This document shows, one piece after another, positions 40,041 to 48,424 of a DNA stretch of 64,000 nt. The stretch comes from Actinophytocola sp044466355 (GTDB lineage: Bacteria; Actinomycetota; Actinomycetes; Mycobacteriales; Pseudonocardiaceae). Position numbers and translations under genes: made by a program. The notes beneath the pieces were generated by a model that worked only from the letters and a program-made list of their open reading frames with translations, was not told where the DNA came from and searched no databases. Within the stretch, counting starts at the first letter, position 1; each line of letters begins with the position of its first letter. The stretch covers positions 186,001 to 250,000 of the forward strand of contig NZ_JBITMQ010000005.1 of NCBI RefSeq assembly GCF_044466355.1, written 5' to 3'.

Positions 40041-40937
40041 ATGAAGGCGGCGATGCTCGACGGCAAGGTCGCGATCGTCACCGGCGCGGGTGCCGGGCTG
40101 GGGCGGGCCGAGGCGCTCGCCCTCGCCCGCGCGGGCGCGAACCTCGTGGTCAACGACGTCAGTGACGTCTCAGGCGCCGACGTCGTCGACGAGATCGAGT
40201 CACTGGGCGCCAAGGCGCTGCTGGTGCGCGGCGACGTGTCCGATGCGGACACGGCGAAGGCGCTGACGAGCGCCGCGGTCGACCGCTTCGGCGGGCTGCA
40301 CGTGGTCGTCAACAACGCGGGCGTGCTGCGTGACCGGATGCTGTTCAACATGTCCGACGACGAGTGGGACCTCGTCGTCCGGGTCCACCTGCGCGGTCAC
40401 TTCCTCCTGTCCCGCAACGCGGCCGCCCACTGGCGCGGGCACGCGAAGGCGAACGGCGGCACCACCTACGGCCGCGTGGTCAACACCGCGTCCGAGGCGT
40501 TCCTGTTCGGATCGGAGGGTCAGCCGAACTACGCCGCCGCCAAGGCGGGCATCACCGCGCTGACCCTCGCCACCGCGCGCGGCCTCGCCCGGTACGGCGT
40601 GCGCGCCAACGCGATCTGTCCCCGAGCCAGGACGGCCATGACCGCGGCGGTCTTCGGTGACGCCCCGGCCGGCGTGGATCCCCTGTCCCCGGACCACGTC
40701 GCGCCGCTCGTCGCCTATCTCGCCTCACCGGCCGCCGAGAAGATCAGCGGGCAGGTGTTCGTCGTGTACGGCGGCATGGTCGCCCTGCTCGCACCCCCGA
40801 CCGTCGAGGCCCGGTTCGACCATCCACAGTGGACCTCGGAGGCGCTGGACACCGCGCTCGGCGCGTACTTCGCCGACCGCGACCCGGCCAGGACCTTCGT
40901 CGCGACCGACCTCATGGCGCTCGAGGAGGAGCGATGA
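40041..40937 (+). CDS. hsd4A: hydroxysteroid dehydrogenase Hsd4A-type SDR
   Basis: A 298-residue SDR with TGAGAGLG (about 14-21), NNAGVLRD, Ser in 'VVNTASEAFLFG' and YAAAK. Hsd4A oxidises 17-hydroxysteroids and the side-chain 22-hydroxyacyl-CoA intermediate. Rv3502c, its counterpart, precedes yrbE4A in M. tuberculosis; here two further genes intervene. The product is longer than simple SDRs, with a 50-residue C-terminal extension, as in the family. ATG 40041 follows GAGGAGG. Its stop overlaps the aldehyde dehydrogenase start. Confidence 0.9.
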   Translation: MKAAMLDGKVAIVTGAGAGLGRAEALALARAGANLVVNDVSDVSGADVVDEIESLGAKALLVRGDVSDADTAKALTSAAVDRFGGLHVVVNNAGVLRDRMLFNMSDDEWDLVVRVHLRGHFLLSRNAAAHWRGHAKANGGTTYGRVVNTASEAFLFGSEGQPNYAAAKAGITALTLATARGLARYGVRANAICPRARTAMTAAVFGDAPAGVDPLSPDHVAPLVAYLASPAAEKISGQVFVVYGGMVALLAPPTVEARFDHPQWTSEALDTALGAYFADRDPARTFVATDLMALEEER

Positions 40938-42445
40938 CGCTCAGCCTGCTCGCCCGCCGGGACGAGGTCGGGCTCAAGGACGGCCTGCTGCTGATCGACG
41001 GGACGTGGCGGCCCGCCGCGTCCGGCGCGACGTGGACGCACACCCACCCGGCGACCGGCGAAGCCATCGGCGACCTCGCGGTCGCCGGTCTATCCGATGT
41101 GGACGAGGCGGTCCGCGCGGCGCGGCGGGCGTTCGACGACGGCCGCTGGTCCGGTACGCGCGCCGGTGAACGCGTCAAGGCGCTCCACCGGTACGCGGAC
41201 CTGCTGCGCGAGCACGCCGACGAGCTGCGTGGCCTGCAGGCACTCGACAACGGCGTGCCGCTGTCGTTCGGGCCGGTCTACGCCACGTCGGTCGGTGCCG
41301 CCGCGGACGCCTTCGACCACCACGCGGGCTGGATCGACAAGATCGGCGGCCAGACGCTCACCCCGTACCAGGGCGGTGACCACCTGGCGATGACGTTCCG
41401 CGAACCGGTCGGCGTGGTCGCCGCGATCCTGCCGTGGAACGGGCCGTTCCTGCTGTACGCGCAGAAGCTCGCCCCCGCGCTCGCCGCCGGGTGCACGGTC
41501 GTGGTGAAACCCTCCGAGTACGCCACGTTCTGCGTGCTGCGCATGGTCGAACTCCTCGCCGAGGCGGGCATCCCGGACGGCGTGGTCAACGTCGTGACCG
41601 GACCCGGCGACCCCACCGGGGAGGCGCTGGTCACGCACCCGCTCGTCGACAAGGTCAGCTTCACCGGCAGCCGCGCCGTCGGCAAGCGGATCGTCGCCGC
41701 GTCGGCCGACACGCTCAAGCGGGTGTCGCTCGAACTCGGCGGCAAGAGCCCGACGCTGGTGTTCCCGGACGCGCCGGACATCGGCCTCGCCGCGATGACC
41801 ACCATGGGCACCGTCACCATGGGACTGTCGGGGCAGGCCTGCGTCGCGCACACCCGCGCGCTCGTACACCGGGACGTCCACGACGAGTTCATCGGCGCCG
41901 CCGAGACCATGGCGGGCGCGATCACCTACGGCGACCCGTTCGAGGCCGCCACGCTGGCGAGCCCGCTCATCAACACCAAGCAACTCGACCACGTCCTCGG
42001 CCTGATCGGTCGCGGCAAGGAACAGGGCGCTCGCGTCGTGTGCGGCGGCGAGCGGGTCGAGGGTGACCTCGCGGCGGGCAACTTCGTGCGGCCGACGATC
42101 TTCGCCGACGTCGACAACGGCATGGACATCGCGCGGCAGGAGGTCTTCGGGCCGGTGCTCGCCGTCATCCCGTTCGAGACCGAGGACGAGGCGGTCGCGA
42201 TCGCCAACGACACGGAGTATGGTCTCGGCGCCGGTCTGTACACGACGGACGCGCGGCGCGCCTTCCGGCTGGCGCGGCGGCTGCGCGCGGGCACGGTCGG
42301 CATCAACGGGTTCCAGGTCGAGCCGCACCTGCCGTTCGGCGGTTTCAAGGAGTCCGGGATCGGCCGCGAGGGCGGGCGGAGCGCGTTCGAGGCCTACACG
42401 GAACTGAAGACGGTCCTGATGCCACTCGGCGAGGAGTTGATGTGA
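40934..42445 (+). CDS. aldehyde dehydrogenase
   Basis: A 503-residue NAD(P)-dependent aldehyde dehydrogenase. It has 'ILPWNGPFLLYAQKLAPALA', 'VSFTGSRAVGKRI', the general-base Glu in LELGGKSP (about 266), the catalytic Cys in SGQACVAHT (about 302) and 'EVFGPVLAVIPFETEDEAVA'. It could oxidise a steroid side-chain aldehyde, for example after CYP125 or an aldolase step. It is coupled to hsd4A (ATGA) and two bases from the next SDR, so it is under the same KstR promoter. It is an insertion relative to the M. tuberculosis order. Confidence 0.9.
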   Translation: MTLSLLARRDEVGLKDGLLLIDGTWRPAASGATWTHTHPATGEAIGDLAVAGLSDVDEAVRAARRAFDDGRWSGTRAGERVKALHRYADLLREHADELRGLQALDNGVPLSFGPVYATSVGAAADAFDHHAGWIDKIGGQTLTPYQGGDHLAMTFREPVGVVAAILPWNGPFLLYAQKLAPALAAGCTVVVKPSEYATFCVLRMVELLAEAGIPDGVVNVVTGPGDPTGEALVTHPLVDKVSFTGSRAVGKRIVAASADTLKRVSLELGGKSPTLVFPDAPDIGLAAMTTMGTVTMGLSGQACVAHTRALVHRDVHDEFIGAAETMAGAITYGDPFEAATLASPLINTKQLDHVLGLIGRGKEQGARVVCGGERVEGDLAAGNFVRPTIFADVDNGMDIARQEVFGPVLAVIPFETEDEAVAIANDTEYGLGAGLYTTDARRAFRLARRLRAGTVGINGFQVEPHLPFGGFKESGIGREGGRSAFEAYTELKTVLMPLGEELM

Positions 42446-42446
42446 C

Positions 42447-43208
42447 ATGGGTCGGCTGACCGGGAAGGTCGCGCTGGTCACCGGCGCCGCCGGGGGCCAG
42501 GGCGCCGCGGCCGCGCGCCGGTTCACCGAGGAGGGCGCGCGGGTCGTCGTCGCGGACGTGAACGACGAGGCGGGCAAGGAGCTCGCCGCCGAGATCGGCG
42601 CGCACTACCTGCACCTCGACGTGTCGCGGGAAGACCAGTGGGCGGCCGGGGCCGAGGAGGTCGTCGCGACCTACGGCCCGCCGACCGTGTTGGTGAACAA
42701 CGCGGGCATCCTGCACTTCTCCCTGCTGACCGACACCGCGCTCGCCGACTACATGCGCGTCATCCAGGTCAACCAGGTCGGCTGCTTCCTCGGCATGCGC
42801 ACCGTCGCGCCGCTGATGGTCGAGGCGGGTGGCGGTTCCATCGTCAACGTGTCCTCTGTGGAGGGTCTGGCGGCGACGCCCGCGCTGACCGCCTACACCG
42901 CCAGCAAGTTCGCGGTGCGCGGCATGACGAAGGTGGCGGCGCTGGAGCTGGCCCGCAAGGGCGTGCGGGTGAACTCCGTGCACCCCGGCGCGATCGAGAC
43001 CGGGCTGCTGCCGACCGCGCTCGGCGGGCAGCCCGTCGACCTGACCTACGTCGGCAAGCGGGTGCCGCTGAAGCGAGTGGGGCAGCCGCCCGAGATCGCC
43101 GAGCTGGTGCTGTTCCTGGCGAGCGACGAAAGCTCCTACTGCACGGGCGCGGAGTTCGTGGCGGACGGGGGTGTGACCGCGGCCCATTCTTTGTCGAGTT
43201 TCGGGTAA
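42447..43208 (+). CDS. SDR, possible 3-alpha/20-beta-hydroxysteroid dehydrogenase
   Basis: A 253-residue classical SDR: TGAAGGQG (12-19), NNAGILHF, catalytic Ser in NVSSVEGL, YTASKFA and the C-terminal 'YCTGAEFVADGGVTAAH'. The GAAGGQGAA pattern recalls 3-alpha,20-beta-hydroxysteroid dehydrogenases and related SDRs. The substrate is not proven. It is in the hsd4A unit. The 141-base gap to yrbE4A contains an inverted repeat. Confidence 0.85.
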   Translation: MGRLTGKVALVTGAAGGQGAAAARRFTEEGARVVVADVNDEAGKELAAEIGAHYLHLDVSREDQWAAGAEEVVATYGPPTVLVNNAGILHFSLLTDTALADYMRVIQVNQVGCFLGMRTVAPLMVEAGGGSIVNVSSVEGLAATPALTAYTASKFAVRGMTKVAALELARKGVRVNSVHPGAIETGLLPTALGGQPVDLTYVGKRVPLKRVGQPPEIAELVLFLASDESSYCTGAEFVADGGVTAAHSLSSFG

Positions 43209-43280
43209 CCACAACGGTTCTGGGTCGTTGTACCTCACGGGTGATGGCACATGAGCGCTGTGAGCGGAGCGAGGGAGCGG

Positions 43281-43325
43281 GACACCGTCTGGACTGACGA
43301 GCAGCGCAGGAGGGAAGACGGTGTC
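43281..43325 (+). promoter_or_regulatory. inverted repeat in the yrbE4A leader
   Basis: GACACCGTCT (43281-43290) and AGACGGTGTC (43316-43325) are perfect ten-base inverted repeats 25 bases apart, 24 bases before yrbE4A. It could be a leader hairpin, a partial terminator or a protein site. The gap from 43209 to 43349 shows no gene. Confidence 0.45.
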
Positions 43326-43349
43326 TCTAGCGACTGAGCGCAGCGAACA

Positions 43350-44141
43350 ATGAACACAGCGGCCGGCGTGCGTCCCGCGCCTGTGCGTGCGCTCGCTCAG
43401 GTGGGGCGCATGTCGACGCTTGCCTGGGAGGTCGCGAAGTACACGCCCCGGCGGCCCTTCCAGTGGCGCGAGCTGATCCAGCAGTGCTGGTTCTTCGCGA
43501 GCGTCACGATCCTGCCCACCGCGCTGGTGTCCATCCCGTTCGGTGCGGTCATCGCGTTGCAGCTCGGGTCGCTGACGCAACAGATCGGGGCGCAGTCGTT
43601 CACCGGTGCGGCGAGCGCGCTCGCGATCGTGCAGCAGGCGTCGCCGTTGATCACCGCCTTGCTCGTGGCGGGCGCCGGTGGGTCGGCCATGTGCGCCGAC
43701 ATCGGGTCGCGGACGATCCGTGAGGAGATCGACGCGCTCGAAGTCCTCGGCGTGTCACCGGTCCAGCGACTGATCGTGCCGCGCGTGCTCGGCATGGTGA
43801 TCGTCGCGGTGCTGCTCAACGGACTCGTCAGCGTCGTCGGTGTCGCGGGTGGCTACTTCTTCAACGTGGTCATGCAGGGCGGCACGCCCGGCGCATACCT
43901 GGCGTCGTTCAACGCGCTCTCGCAGCTGCCGGACCTGTGGGTCAGCGAGATCAAGGCCGTGCTGTACGGGTTCGTCGCGGGCATCGTGGCCGCCTACCGC
44001 GGCCTCAACCCCGGGCGCGGGCCGAAGGGCGTCGGGGACGCGGTGAACCAGACGGTCGTGATCACGTTCCTGTTGTTGTTCCTCATCAACGTGGTGATCA
44101 CGGGGATCTACCTCCAGATCGTCCCGCCGAAGGGGATGTAA
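43350..44141 (+). CDS. yrbE4A: Mce4 permease subunit YrbE4A
   Basis: A 263-residue MlaE/YrbE-type integral membrane permease of the Mce4 sterol importer. Several hydrophobic segments and the family loop 'IREEIDALEVLGVSPVQRLI' (EExDAL) are present. It lies first of eight mce4 genes in the canonical order. ATG 43350 follows a 141-base leader. The stop overlaps the yrbE4B start (TAATG). Transcription may come from the KstR promoter at hsd4A, with the inverted repeat at 43281 as a possible internal control. Confidence 0.92.
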   Translation: MNTAAGVRPAPVRALAQVGRMSTLAWEVAKYTPRRPFQWRELIQQCWFFASVTILPTALVSIPFGAVIALQLGSLTQQIGAQSFTGAASALAIVQQASPLITALLVAGAGGSAMCADIGSRTIREEIDALEVLGVSPVQRLIVPRVLGMVIVAVLLNGLVSVVGVAGGYFFNVVMQGGTPGAYLASFNALSQLPDLWVSEIKAVLYGFVAGIVAAYRGLNPGRGPKGVGDAVNQTVVITFLLLFLINVVITGIYLQIVPPKGM

Positions 44142-44998
44142 TGGCGACAGTGGACATCCCGCCGAAGGTGCCGCGACGGCTGGTGGTCGCCGCGAAGCAG
44201 CCTGCCGACGGGCTCGCCACACTGGGCCAGCAGCTCGCGTTTTACGTCCGCGTCCTCGCGTGGGTGCCGCGCACGATCGCGCACTACCCGCGCGAGATCC
44301 TGCGGCTGCTGTCGGACGTGTTCTTCGGCAGCGGTGCCCTGGCGGTCATCGGCGGCACGCTCGGCGTGATGATCGGCATGACCGTGTTCACGGGGCTCAT
44401 CGTCGGCCTGCAGGGGTACTCGGCGCTCAACCAGTTGGGCACGTCCGCGCTGACCGGGTTCATCGCCGCGTACTTCGACACCCGTGAGGTCGCGCCGCTG
44501 GCCGCCGGGCTCGCGCTGTCGGCGACCGTGGGCTGCGGGTTCACCGCACAGCTCGGTGCGATGCGCATCTCCGAGGAGATCGACGCGCTCGAGGTGATGG
44601 CGGTGCCGTCGCTGCCGTACCTCGTGACCACGCGGGTGGTCGCGGCGGTCGCGGCGGTGATCCCGCTGTACCTGGTGGGTCTGCTGTCGTCGTACCTGGC
44701 GTCGCGCCAGGTGACCGTGTGGTTCTACGGGCAGTCCGCGGGCACGTATGACCACTACTTCCATCTCTTCCTACCGCCGGAGGACGTGCTGTGGTCGTTC
44801 CTCAAGGTGATCGTGTTCAGCGTGGTCGTGATCCTCGTGCACTGCTACTACGGCTACACCGCGTCCGGCGGTCCGGCCGGGGTGGGGGTGGCCGTGGGTA
44901 GGGCGGTGCGGGCGGCGATCGTGGTGCAGATGCTGCTGGACTTCTTCCTGTCGCTCGCCATCTGGGGCGCGACGACGACAGTGCGGTTGGCGGGCTAG
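44141..44998 (+). CDS. yrbE4B: Mce4 permease subunit YrbE4B
   Basis: A 285-residue second YrbE/MlaE permease. It carries 'ISEEIDALEVMAVPSLPYLV' and about five to six hydrophobic segments. YrbE4A and YrbE4B form the membrane channel that works with the Mce4A-F proteins and an MceG-type ATPase, which is not in this window. ATG 44141 overlaps the previous stop by one base, and mce4A starts directly after its stop. Confidence 0.92.
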   Translation: MATVDIPPKVPRRLVVAAKQPADGLATLGQQLAFYVRVLAWVPRTIAHYPREILRLLSDVFFGSGALAVIGGTLGVMIGMTVFTGLIVGLQGYSALNQLGTSALTGFIAAYFDTREVAPLAAGLALSATVGCGFTAQLGAMRISEEIDALEVMAVPSLPYLVTTRVVAAVAAVIPLYLVGLLSSYLASRQVTVWFYGQSAGTYDHYFHLFLPPEDVLWSFLKVIVFSVVVILVHCYYGYTASGGPAGVGVAVGRAVRAAIVVQMLLDFFLSLAIWGATTTVRLAG

Positions 44999-46312
44999 AT
45001 GACAGAGCGGCGCCGATACCAGATCTACGGGTTGATCTTCCTGGTCATCGCCGGGATGTTCGTCGTGCTGTCGATCGCCTTCTACCGCAAGGCGTTCACG
45101 CCCGTCGTGCCCGTGACCCTGGAGACCGACCACGTCGGCAACCAGCTCCGCACCGGCGCGGACGTGAAGCTGCGCGGGTTGATCGTCGGCGAGGTGCGGA
45201 CGATCCGGCCGAACGGCGACCACGCCGTCCTCGACCTCGCGCTCAACCCGGACCACGTCGGTGAGATCCCCGGCAACGTGACCGCGCGGCTGCTCCCGAA
45301 GACGTTGTTCGGTGAGCGTTACGTGGCGCTGCAGACGCCGAAGGACCCGAGTGGACGGTTGCGCGAGGGATCGGTGATCGGTCAGGACCGAACCAGCTCG
45401 GCGGTCGAGATGGAAGAGGTCCTCAACAACCTCATGCCCGTGCTGCGGGCCATCCAGCCGGAGAAGCTGTCGTCCACACTGAACGCGATGGCGACCGCGC
45501 TCGACGGGCGCGGCGAGCAGTTCGGCGACACGCTCGTGCGGCTCGGCGACTACCTGGCGGAGATCACGCCGTCGCTGCCGGACCTGCGGGCCAACATCCA
45601 GCGGCTCTCGACCGTCGCGGACACCTACGCGCAGGCCGGACCCGAGCTGCTGACCGCTCTGCGGGACCTGACGGTCACCACGCAGACCGTCGTCGAGCAG
45701 CGCGGCCAGCTGCGGAACCTGTACCGCACGCTGACGAACGCGTCGATCAACCTCGGCGGTTTCCTGGCCGCCAACAAGGGAAACATCATCGACCTGGTGA
45801 GCGAGTCCGAGTCGACACTCGCCGTGCTGGCGAAGTACGCGCCCGAGTACCCGTGCCTGCTCGGGCAGCTCGTGGACGCGATCCCGGCCGCGGACCGGGC
45901 GTTCGGCAAGGGCACGTCCACCCCGAACGTCACGCGGGTGACCATCGAGATCACGTCCAGCCGAGGCAAGTACGTGCCCGGTGTGGACACCCCGCGCTAC
46001 AACGACAAACGCGGGCCGGCCTGCTACCCGGTCGCGAAGCCGCCCGCCCGGTTCCCGCAGTACCCCGAGGGCGGGCCGCTGGACGACGGGTCGTCGAAGC
46101 CGCCACCACCGAAGTCGGACCGGCCGGGGGACTTCCCGAACACGCTGCCGCAGTCGGCCACGGAGGAGCGGGTCGCCAACACCCCGCCGGAGCAGGAGCT
46201 GATCGCGGCGCTCGTCGCGCCGGGACTCGGGGTGGCGCCGCCGGACGTGCCGGAGTGGTCGTCACTGCTGCTCGGCCCGCTGTTCCGGGGCGCGGAGGTG
46301 ACGGTCCGATGA
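44999..46312 (+). CDS. mce4A: Mce family protein Mce4A
   Basis: A 437-residue MCE-domain protein with an N-terminal signal/anchor helix (about 10-28), the MCE domain (about 38-120, 'GADVKLRGLIVGEVRTIRPN' and 'KTLFGERYVALQTP'), a helical needle region and a Pro-rich C terminus. It is part of the hetero-hexameric Mce4 tunnel that carries sterols across the envelope. It begins immediately after the yrbE4B stop. A 61-base spacer separates it from mce4B, the longest in the operon. Confidence 0.9.
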   Translation: MTERRRYQIYGLIFLVIAGMFVVLSIAFYRKAFTPVVPVTLETDHVGNQLRTGADVKLRGLIVGEVRTIRPNGDHAVLDLALNPDHVGEIPGNVTARLLPKTLFGERYVALQTPKDPSGRLREGSVIGQDRTSSAVEMEEVLNNLMPVLRAIQPEKLSSTLNAMATALDGRGEQFGDTLVRLGDYLAEITPSLPDLRANIQRLSTVADTYAQAGPELLTALRDLTVTTQTVVEQRGQLRNLYRTLTNASINLGGFLAANKGNIIDLVSESESTLAVLAKYAPEYPCLLGQLVDAIPAADRAFGKGTSTPNVTRVTIEITSSRGKYVPGVDTPRYNDKRGPACYPVAKPPARFPQYPEGGPLDDGSSKPPPPKSDRPGDFPNTLPQSATEERVANTPPEQELIAALVAPGLGVAPPDVPEWSSLLLGPLFRGAEVTVR

Positions 46313-46373
46313 GCGAGCTTGCGAGCGAGTCATCGATACCGCGGCCCCTCGGAGCCTGCGAGGAAGGGCCAAC
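46313..46373 (+). other. mce4A-mce4B spacer with GAGCGAG repeat
   Basis: The spacer opens with GAGCGAGCTTGCGAGCGAG, an internally repetitive, near-palindromic sequence; related GAGCGnAGCGAG strings occur at 43255-43280. A 22-codon frame from ATG 46309 overlaps both neighbours and could couple translation, but has no other support. Confidence 0.4.
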
Positions 46374-47408
46374 ATGAACTTCGTCGCACCGTTGGTCAAG
46401 ATGACCGTGTTCGCGGTCGTCACCGTCACGCTGACCGCGTTGCTGGGCCTCACGATCGCCAACACCACGCTCGGCGCGACCAGCGGCTACGTCGCCCGCT
46501 TCACCGACGTCACCGGCCTCAACGAGGGTGACGACATCCGCATGTCCGGGGTCCGGATCGGACAGATCACCGACATCGCGGTGGTGGACGACAAGTGGGC
46601 GGACGTACGGTTCGACGTGGAGGCGTCACGGGAGCTGCCGAAGTCGATCACCGCGACCATCAAGTACCGCAACCTGATCGGGCAGCGCTACATCGCGCTC
46701 GCGATCGGATCCGGTGACACCAACGCGGTGCTGCGGCCGGGCGACACGATCCCGCTCGACCGCACCCAGCCCGCCCTGAACCTGACCGAGCTGTTCAACG
46801 GGTTCCAGCCGCTGTTCCAGGCGCTGAAACCGGACGAGGTCAACAAGCTCGCCGGTGAGCTGATCCAGGTGCTGCAGGGAGAAGGCGGCACGATCGACAG
46901 CGTCCTCGCGCACACCGCGTCGCTCGCGAGCACCATCGCGAGCAAGGACAAGGTGATCGGGCAGGTCATCGACAACCTCAACACCGTGCTGACCACGGTC
47001 AACGAACGCACCACCGAGGTGTCCGGGCTGATCGACCAGCTGCAGCAGCTCGCGTCGGGCCTCGCCGCGCAGCGGCAGCCGATCGGTGACGCGATCAGCG
47101 CGCTGGGCGATCTGACCGAGTCGACGGCGGGCCTGCTGTCGTCGGTGCGGCCGCCGATCAAGGAGGACATCGCGGCGCTCGGCAGGCTCGCCGGGAACCT
47201 CGCCGACCACGGGGACACGGTCGACAAGTTCCTCGCCGGGCTCCCGCACAAGGTGCAGACGATCAGCCGGGTGTCGAGCTACGGCGGTTGGTACAACTAC
47301 TACCTCTGCAGCATGTCCGGCCGGATCGGCGTGTCGGACCTCGGCATCTCGGTCGACCTGCCGTTCCTGCCCGTCCCCGGTACGCCGCCCGCGGAGAGGT
47401 GCCAATGA
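46374..47408 (+). CDS. mce4B: Mce family protein Mce4B
   Basis: A 344-residue MCE protein: an N-terminal hydrophobic helix (about 7-27), MCE domain ('GLNEGDDIRMSGVRIGQITD' and 'YRNLIGQRYIALAIG'), and a long helical region ending in 'SMSGRIGVSDLGISVDLPFL'. It is a component of the Mce4 sterol transporter. ATG 46374 has a GGAAGGG upstream. The stop overlaps mce4C (ATGA). Confidence 0.9.
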   Translation: MNFVAPLVKMTVFAVVTVTLTALLGLTIANTTLGATSGYVARFTDVTGLNEGDDIRMSGVRIGQITDIAVVDDKWADVRFDVEASRELPKSITATIKYRNLIGQRYIALAIGSGDTNAVLRPGDTIPLDRTQPALNLTELFNGFQPLFQALKPDEVNKLAGELIQVLQGEGGTIDSVLAHTASLASTIASKDKVIGQVIDNLNTVLTTVNERTTEVSGLIDQLQQLASGLAAQRQPIGDAISALGDLTESTAGLLSSVRPPIKEDIAALGRLAGNLADHGDTVDKFLAGLPHKVQTISRVSSYGGWYNYYLCSMSGRIGVSDLGISVDLPFLPVPGTPPAERCQ

Positions 47409-48424
47409 AACCGTTGAAAGAGCGGGATCCGGCGGCCGTCGGCACAGTGACGGTCGTGTTGCTGGTACTGGGTCTGCTCGTCGCGTTCAACTCCGACGAC
47501 CTGCCGATCATCGGCGGCGGCACCACCTACACCGCCGAGTTCCGCGAGTCGGCCGGGCTGCGGCCGGGCAACGAGGTGCGGCTCGCCGGGGTGAAGGTCG
47601 GCGACGTGCGGTCGGTGGAGCTGGCCCGCAACAAGGTGGTCGTGGACTTCCGCGTCGACGACGTGAGCCTCGGCGACCGCAGCACGGTGTCCATCCAGAT
47701 CAAGACCCTGCTGGGCGACAAGTACCTGGCGATCGAGTCCTCCGGCGGCACACCGCAGAGCGCCAACGACCCGATCCCCGTCGACCGCACCCAGACCCCG
47801 TTCGACATCGTTCCCGCGGTCGGGAAGCTGTCGCAGACCGTCGACCAGATCGACACCGAGCACCTCGCGCGGAGCTTCGAGGTGCTGTCCGACACGTTCG
47901 CGAACAGCCCGAAGCACATGAAGGACACGCTGACCGGCCTGTCGAAGCTGTCGTCGACACTGTCCACACGGGACACACAGCTGAAGACCCTGCTCGCCAA
48001 CACCGCCGGGTTCTCCAGGACCGTCGCCGACCGCGACGACCAGCTGAAGAAGCTGTTCGCCGACGCGTCGCTGCTGCTCGGCGAACTGCGGCTGCGTCGG
48101 GACGCCGTGCACCTGTTGCTGACCGGCACCACCACGCTCGCGGGTGAGCTGCGGGGCCTGGTCGCCGACAACCAGAAGCAGCTCAAGCCCGCGCTCGACG
48201 AGCTGGACCGCGTCACCACGATCCTCGCGAAGAACCAGAAGAACCTGTCGGAGAGCCTCGCGTCGCTCGCGCCGTACGTGCGGACGTTCAACAACGTCGT
48301 CGGCAACGGCCGCTGGTTCGAGGGGTACATCTGCGGTCTGCTGCCACCGCCGACCAAGGCCGGGGTCTTCGACATCAACCCCGAGGGCTGCACGGTGCCG
48401 CTCACCCCGGAGGGCACGCGATGA
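47405..48424 (+). CDS. mce4C: Mce family protein Mce4C
   Basis: A 339-residue MCE protein with a signal-anchor helix at about 12-28, the MCE domain ('GLRPGNEVRLAGVKVGDVRS', 'KTLLGDKYLAIES') and a helical C-terminal half with a conserved Cys near the end ('EGYICGLLPPP'). It is a component of the Mce4 tunnel. ATG 47405 overlaps the mce4B stop, and the stop overlaps mce4D. Confidence 0.9.
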   Translation: MKPLKERDPAAVGTVTVVLLVLGLLVAFNSDDLPIIGGGTTYTAEFRESAGLRPGNEVRLAGVKVGDVRSVELARNKVVVDFRVDDVSLGDRSTVSIQIKTLLGDKYLAIESSGGTPQSANDPIPVDRTQTPFDIVPAVGKLSQTVDQIDTEHLARSFEVLSDTFANSPKHMKDTLTGLSKLSSTLSTRDTQLKTLLANTAGFSRTVADRDDQLKKLFADASLLLGELRLRRDAVHLLLTGTTTLAGELRGLVADNQKQLKPALDELDRVTTILAKNQKNLSESLASLAPYVRTFNNVVGNGRWFEGYICGLLPPPTKAGVFDINPEGCTVPLTPEGTR

